From NCBI GenBank assembly GCA_900554945.1, contig USJN01000036.1, forward strand, positions 1 to 9,873: a DNA stretch of 9,873 nucleotides. The letters run 5' to 3'. This document shows positions 6,940 through 9,873 of the stretch, piece after piece. Made by a program: the position numbers and the translations under genes. The first letter of the stretch is position 1; each line of letters opens with the position of its first letter. Below the pieces are notes generated by a model. It was not told where the DNA came from. It did no database searches and saw nothing but the letters and a program-made list of their open reading frames with translations. This DNA comes from an uncultured Coriobacteriaceae bacterium (GTDB taxonomy: Bacteria; Actinomycetota; Coriobacteriia; Coriobacteriales; Eggerthellaceae).

Positions 6940-8136
6940 CTACTGCTTTCCGTAGGGCGGATACGAATTGCCGAGAAGCTCTCGCGCATCGTCATCGGTG
7001 ATGTCGACCCAGTACAGAAGCGAGTAGAACTTCTTGACTTCCTCCACCATGTCGACGTCATAGCGATTGGGGTAGAGCATGTTCGCGATCCATTGGACGC
7101 CGAGGAAGCGGTTCACTCCCGGCGGGCGGTCGCACCATGCGAACGGGGCGTTCGGCATCGTGTAGACGCGGCCGTTCTTCACGGCGGAAATGTGGCTCCA
7201 CTTCTCGTCGGTGCGGATGATCTCGTCGGCACCTCCTCGGATGACGTCGTCCCACGCGATGATGACCTCGGGGTCCCAGGCGAGCACGGCTTCCAGGCTC
7301 ACGTTGGTCATGCCGATGCCCTGGGTTTCTTCGACAGCGGAGACGTTGTTCGCGCCCGCCACGTCGAAGGTGAGGGCATGCTGGCCGCGGTCGGGCTCGG
7401 TCTGCAGGCCGAGCGGGCCCTCGGCGTAGTAGAGACGCACCTTCTCGCTGTCGGGGATGTCGGCGGTCGCCGCCGTGACGTCGTTGTAGACGCGCTCGAG
7501 GTACGTGGCGATTTCGCCTGCGCGCTCTTCGGCGCCGAGGATCTCCCCGAGGAGCTTGTAGGCGGTGCGGATGTTGTCGAACGACCCGTCGATGCACAGG
7601 GCCGGGATGTTCGTCTGGCTCTCGAGCTTCTCCGCGGTCGAGACGTCCGCTGCGGAAAGCGTCGTGCCCGAGCAGTCGATGATGAGCTGGATGTCCTGCT
7701 TGAGCAGCATCTCGCGGTCGATCTCGCCGCCGCCCGAGAGCGTTCCCATGTAGATGAGGTTCTCGGTTCCCGCGGGCAGGTAGCGCAGTTCCTCCTCGGT
7801 GTATTGCATGCCCGTGCCGCCGAGCAGCTGCGGTGCCAGCGTGAACACGAAGATCTGCGCAAGGGCGCTCGTGAAGTACACGCGTTCGAGCTTGTCGACC
7901 GTGGGGATGGTTCGCGTGCGGCCCCAGGAGTCGGTGAACTCGCGGGTGCCGCGGAACGTCGCGTCGAGGCCCGATTTCACCCCCATATTGTCGAGGGCTC
8001 CCGTCACCTGATCTGCCGAGCAGCCCGACAAAAGCCCGCTTGAGGGCAGCAGTACGGTCATCGCCGCAACTCCTCCGAATTGCAGGAACTTCCTGCGGCT
8101 CATCGCCTGATTGTTCCCGTTCTCACTCTTCGTCAC
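6940..8136 (-). CDS. FecB/BtuF-type ABC importer binding protein, Tat-exported lipoprotein
   Basis: This 398-residue protein captures the substrate outside the membrane and delivers it to the permease. The N-terminus holds a twin-arginine motif SRRKFLQFGG (13-22), a short hydrophobic core and a lipobox LLSGC with Cys39 as the lipidated residue. The mature part has the two-lobe type III layout. The N-lobe is about 68-180 (FTDSWGRTRTIPTV). A connecting helix lies near 186-225. The C-lobe, about 233-390, includes YYAEGPLGLQTE, SLEAVLAWDPEVIIAWD and AFAWCDRPPGVNRFLGVQW-like segments typical of the COG0614 iron/cobalamin group. The substrate is not determinable: siderophore, heme or corrinoid are all possible. 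The start is a GTG at 8136 with purine-rich upstream sequence. An ATG at 8103 would leave only one residue before the RR motif and has no good ribosome site. The gene lies 27 bases after the ATPase and two bases before the Ig-like gene. Confidence 0.92.
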   Translation of the reverse strand: MTKSENGNNQAMSRRKFLQFGGVAAMTVLLPSSGLLSGCSADQVTGALDNMGVKSGLDATFRGTREFTDSWGRTRTIPTVDKLERVYFTSALAQIFVFTLAPQLLGGTGMQYTEEELRYLPAGTENLIYMGTLSGGGEIDREMLLKQDIQLIIDCSGTTLSAADVSTAEKLESQTNIPALCIDGSFDNIRTAYKLLGEILGAEERAGEIATYLERVYNDVTAATADIPDSEKVRLYYAEGPLGLQTEPDRGQHALTFDVAGANNVSAVEETQGIGMTNVSLEAVLAWDPEVIIAWDDVIRGGADEIIRTDEKWSHISAVKNGRVYTMPNAPFAWCDRPPGVNRFLGVQWIANMLYPNRYDVDMVEEVKKFYSLLYWVDITDDDARELLGNSYPPYGKQ

Positions 8137-8163
8137 GATAACTCTTCGCTTCCTTCTCGTCCT

Positions 8164-8946
8164 TTACAACGGTATGCACACGCGCTCGGCGTGGCCCGGT
8201 TCTATCTCAACGTCGATCACATGGACGTTCGTTCCGTAAATCTGCCGTAGCGTATCGTTGGTGATGACCTCGCCCGCCGTTCCCTCATTGATGACGAGGC
8301 CTTTCTCCATGACGATGACCTTGTCGGCGCAGAACAGCGCATGGTCGGGGTCGTGCGTCACCATGACCACGCCCATGCCCGCCTGCGAGAGCGACTTCAT
8401 GCGCGAGAGCACGAGCTGCTGGTTGCCGAAGTCAAGGCTTGCGGTCGGTTCGTCCATGACAAGCAGATCGGGCTCTTGCGTGAGGGCGCGCGCGATCAGC
8501 ACGAGCTGCTGCTGGCCGCCTGAGAGCGCGGTGTAGGGGCGGTCCGCCAAGTGCTCGATTGACATCTGCTTCATGGCGCGCCACGCGATGGCTCGGTCGT
8601 CGGGTTTCACCACGGCGAGCCGGTTCACATACGGGGTGCGCCCCATGAGCACGACGTCGGCCACGTTGAAGGGGAAGGGCGGCGTGTGCGCCTGGGGGAT
8701 GTAGGCGAAATGCCGCGCGAGCTCCGGCTCGTCCATATCGTGCGTGCTCTTTCCGTCGATGAGCACCTCGCCGGCAGTCGGCTTCATAAGCCCCAAGACG
8801 GTCTTTAAGGTAGTCGTCTTGCCGCAGCCGTTCGCGCCGATGATGCAGACGAACTCGCCGTGTTCGACGGTGAACGACACGCCGTGGACGATTTCGGTCT
8901 TGTGGTATCCGCCGTGGACATCGCGCACTTCCAGAAGATGGCTCAT
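8164..8946 (-). CDS. ABC transporter ATP-binding protein, FecE/BtuD/HmuV type
   Basis: This 260-residue cytoplasmic ATPase powers import through the adjacent permease. All nucleotide-binding motifs are present: Walker A GANGCGKT (37-44), Q-loop Gln85 in YIPQ, signature LSGGQQQ (141-147), Walker B LLVMDEP (161-167), D-loop near SLD (170-172) and switch His198 in VTHD. Length and the pattern V-L-M-G-R-T-P-Y (99-106) fit the iron-chelate/B12/heme importer subfamily (COG1120). It begins three bases after the permease stop with a GGGGTGG ribosome site, so the two are probably coupled. The only mild peculiarity is a C-terminal extension of about 20 residues (DVEIEPGHAERVCIPL). Similar tails are common in this subfamily and may have a regulatory role. 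The exact substrate, and so a gene symbol, cannot be assigned. Confidence 0.95.
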   Translation of the reverse strand: MSHLLEVRDVHGGYHKTEIVHGVSFTVEHGEFVCIIGANGCGKTTTLKTVLGLMKPTAGEVLIDGKSTHDMDEPELARHFAYIPQAHTPPFPFNVADVVLMGRTPYVNRLAVVKPDDRAIAWRAMKQMSIEHLADRPYTALSGGQQQLVLIARALTQEPDLLVMDEPTASLDFGNQQLVLSRMKSLSQAGMGVVMVTHDPDHALFCADKVIVMEKGLVINEGTAGEVITNDTLRQIYGTNVHVIDVEIEPGHAERVCIPL

Positions 8947-8949
8947 CGC

Positions 8950-9873
8950 TTACCACCCCTTCTGGTTTCGCGAGAAGATGAAGATGAAGAACGGCACGCC
9001 AAGGATCGACGTGAGGATGCCGATAGGGATTTCAACCGTGGCGAGCAGGCGTGCGAGGTTGTCGACGAGCAGGAGGTAGCTTGCGCCGATGACCATCGAT
9101 GCCGGCAGGAGCGCGCGGTAGTTCGGGCCGACGAGCGCGCGGGCGAGATGAGGGATGACGAGGCCGACCCAGCCGACGATGCCCGATACCGCAACCGAGC
9201 ACGACACGATAAGCGTCGAGGCGAAGATGACGACGAGCCGCACCCGTTTGGTTTTAATGCCCATCGAGCGCGCTTCCTCATCGCCGAACGAGAGCACGTT
9301 GAGTTTCCAGCTTTCGAGCAATAAGAGTAAGAAGCCGCAGATCATAGGTATGATGACGGCTTTCATGTCGCCGTCGCTCACGCTTGCGAAGCTGCCCATG
9401 AGCCAGAAGGTGATGGTGGGGAGCTTGTCGTTGGCGTCGGCCATGAGCTTTACAAGCGACGTGCCCGATTGGAAGAGCGTCGACACGAGGATGCCGCCTA
9501 AGATGAGGCCTAGGATGGCGTCGGAGCGGACCATGCGGTTGAGCCACACGGCGCACGCCACGGCCACCATGCCGCCCGCGAACGCGAAGACCTGCACCAT
9601 GTAGTTCGGCATGTCGAGCAGAAGCGCCAAGCAGGCACCGAAGCTTGCGCCGGCGGATGCGCCGAGGAGGTCGGGGGAGGTGAGGGGGTTTTTGAACATG
9701 CCCTGATAGGCGGCGCCTGCGACGGAAAGCGCGGCGCCGACGAGCATCACGACGACGATGCGGGGCAGGCGGATGTTGAACAGGGCCGTGTTCGCCGCGT
9801 CCGAGATGACGATATCGGGGTCGTTGAACAGGTTGTACACGCCGACGGTAATCTGCGCGGCGACGTTTTTCAC
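8950..9873 (-). CDS. FecCD/BtuC-type ABC importer permease (5' end beyond window)
   Basis: These 307 residues are visible. The family usually has about 330-350, and the first membrane helix is missing, so the gene continues past the right edge. The GTG at the very edge is probably an internal Val rather than the start. Diagnostic segments are IRLPRIVVVMLVGAALSVAG (34-53), AAYQGMFKNPLTSPDLLG (54-71), GGILVSTLFQS (126-136), W-L-M-G-S-F (157-162), the cytoplasmic coupling helix region LSFGDEEARSMGI (194-206) and GIVGWVGLVIPHLARALVG (231-249). The end, GVPFFIFIFSRNQKGW, is typical. Members form a homodimer of 20 helices that passes iron-siderophore, heme or cobalamin inward from a FecB/BtuF-type protein. 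The matching ATPase and binding protein follow immediately. Family membership is secure; the substrate is unknown. Confidence 0.95.
   Translation of the reverse strand: MKNVAAQITVGVYNLFNDPDIVISDAANTALFNIRLPRIVVVMLVGAALSVAGAAYQGMFKNPLTSPDLLGASAGASFGACLALLLDMPNYMVQVFAFAGGMVAVACAVWLNRMVRSDAILGLILGGILVSTLFQSGTSLVKLMADANDKLPTITFWLMGSFASVSDGDMKAVIIPMICGFLLLLLESWKLNVLSFGDEEARSMGIKTKRVRLVVIFASTLIVSCSVAVSGIVGWVGLVIPHLARALVGPNYRALLPASMVIGASYLLLVDNLARLLATVEIPIGILTSILGVPFFIFIFSRNQKGW
8953..8961 (-). promoter_or_regulatory. Shine-Dalgarno for the ATPase gene, inside the permease 3' end
   Basis: Minus-strand AAGGGGTGG ends six bases before the ATG at 8946 and overlaps the last codons of the permease. This suits translational coupling of the two ABC subunits. 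Confidence 0.6.

Noticed and set aside
5681..6955. Long open frame on the plus strand (about 424 codons) opposite the Ig-like protein gene
   Set aside because: It is a high-GC antisense shadow: Arg/Gly/Val/Ala/His-rich with no recognisable domain, and exactly opposite a gene with a clear signal peptide and domains.
6667..8043. Long plus-strand open frame (about 458 codons) opposite the binding lipoprotein
   Set aside because: It has shadow composition and no motif; the minus-strand gene has a Tat signal, lipobox and family motifs across the same region.
9871..9873. GTG at the right edge as the permease start codon
   Set aside because: The protein would lack the first membrane helix of the FecCD family, so the gene almost certainly continues upstream of the window.

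Overview
The window is a compact, GC-rich stretch in which every supportable gene lies on the minus strand. It reads as one seven-gene transcription unit, running from the right edge (5' end) to the left edge (3' end). The gaps between genes are 3, 27, 2, 20, 39 and 2 bases. No promoter-like spacer or terminator hairpin is visible between them, and no gene-free stretch reaches 40 bases. The first gene (permease) is cut by the right edge and the last (DUF2149 protein) by the left edge, so the promoter and the true end of the operon lie outside. I saw no RNA genes, CRISPR, insertion sequences or attachment sites.

The organism is probably a monoderm, high-GC anaerobe with an S-layer-type wall. 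A member of the Coriobacteriia (Eggerthella/Adlercreutzia/Gordonibacter-like) is my best guess. The basis is base composition, the large SLH/GLUG surface protein, the Tat lipoprotein and the Ig-like surface protein. This is inference, not proof.

Layout in transcription order: (1) a FecCD-type permease (5'-truncated), its ATPase and a Tat-exported FecB/BtuF-type binding lipoprotein form a complete type II ABC importer of the class that takes up iron-siderophores, heme or cobalamin; (2) a 609-residue secreted protein has Ig-like (Big2-like) domains, a molybdopterin-oxidoreductase-like (SUOX-type) domain without a visible catalytic cysteine, a Gly-rich spacer and a C-terminal membrane anchor; (3) a 1287-residue S-layer protein has a signal peptide, a Cys-studded GLUG repeat region, Y-T-G repeats and three SLH domains; (4) an ExbB/TolQ/MotA-type proton-channel protein is followed by a DUF2149 protein, whose single membrane helix carries an Asp in an ExbD-like context.

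Taken together, the genes look like a surface-to-cytoplasm uptake system. Wall-bound and membrane-anchored proteins would capture or present a ligand, the lipoprotein and ABC importer would move it inside, and an ExbB/ExbD-like proton-driven module of unknown target is encoded with them. ExbB/ExbD-type energisation is normally an outer-membrane (TonB) story, so this pairing in an apparent monoderm is the most interesting feature. The substrate cannot be read from the sequence. Heme, another metal-tetrapyrrole or corrinoid, or an iron chelate are the leading candidates.
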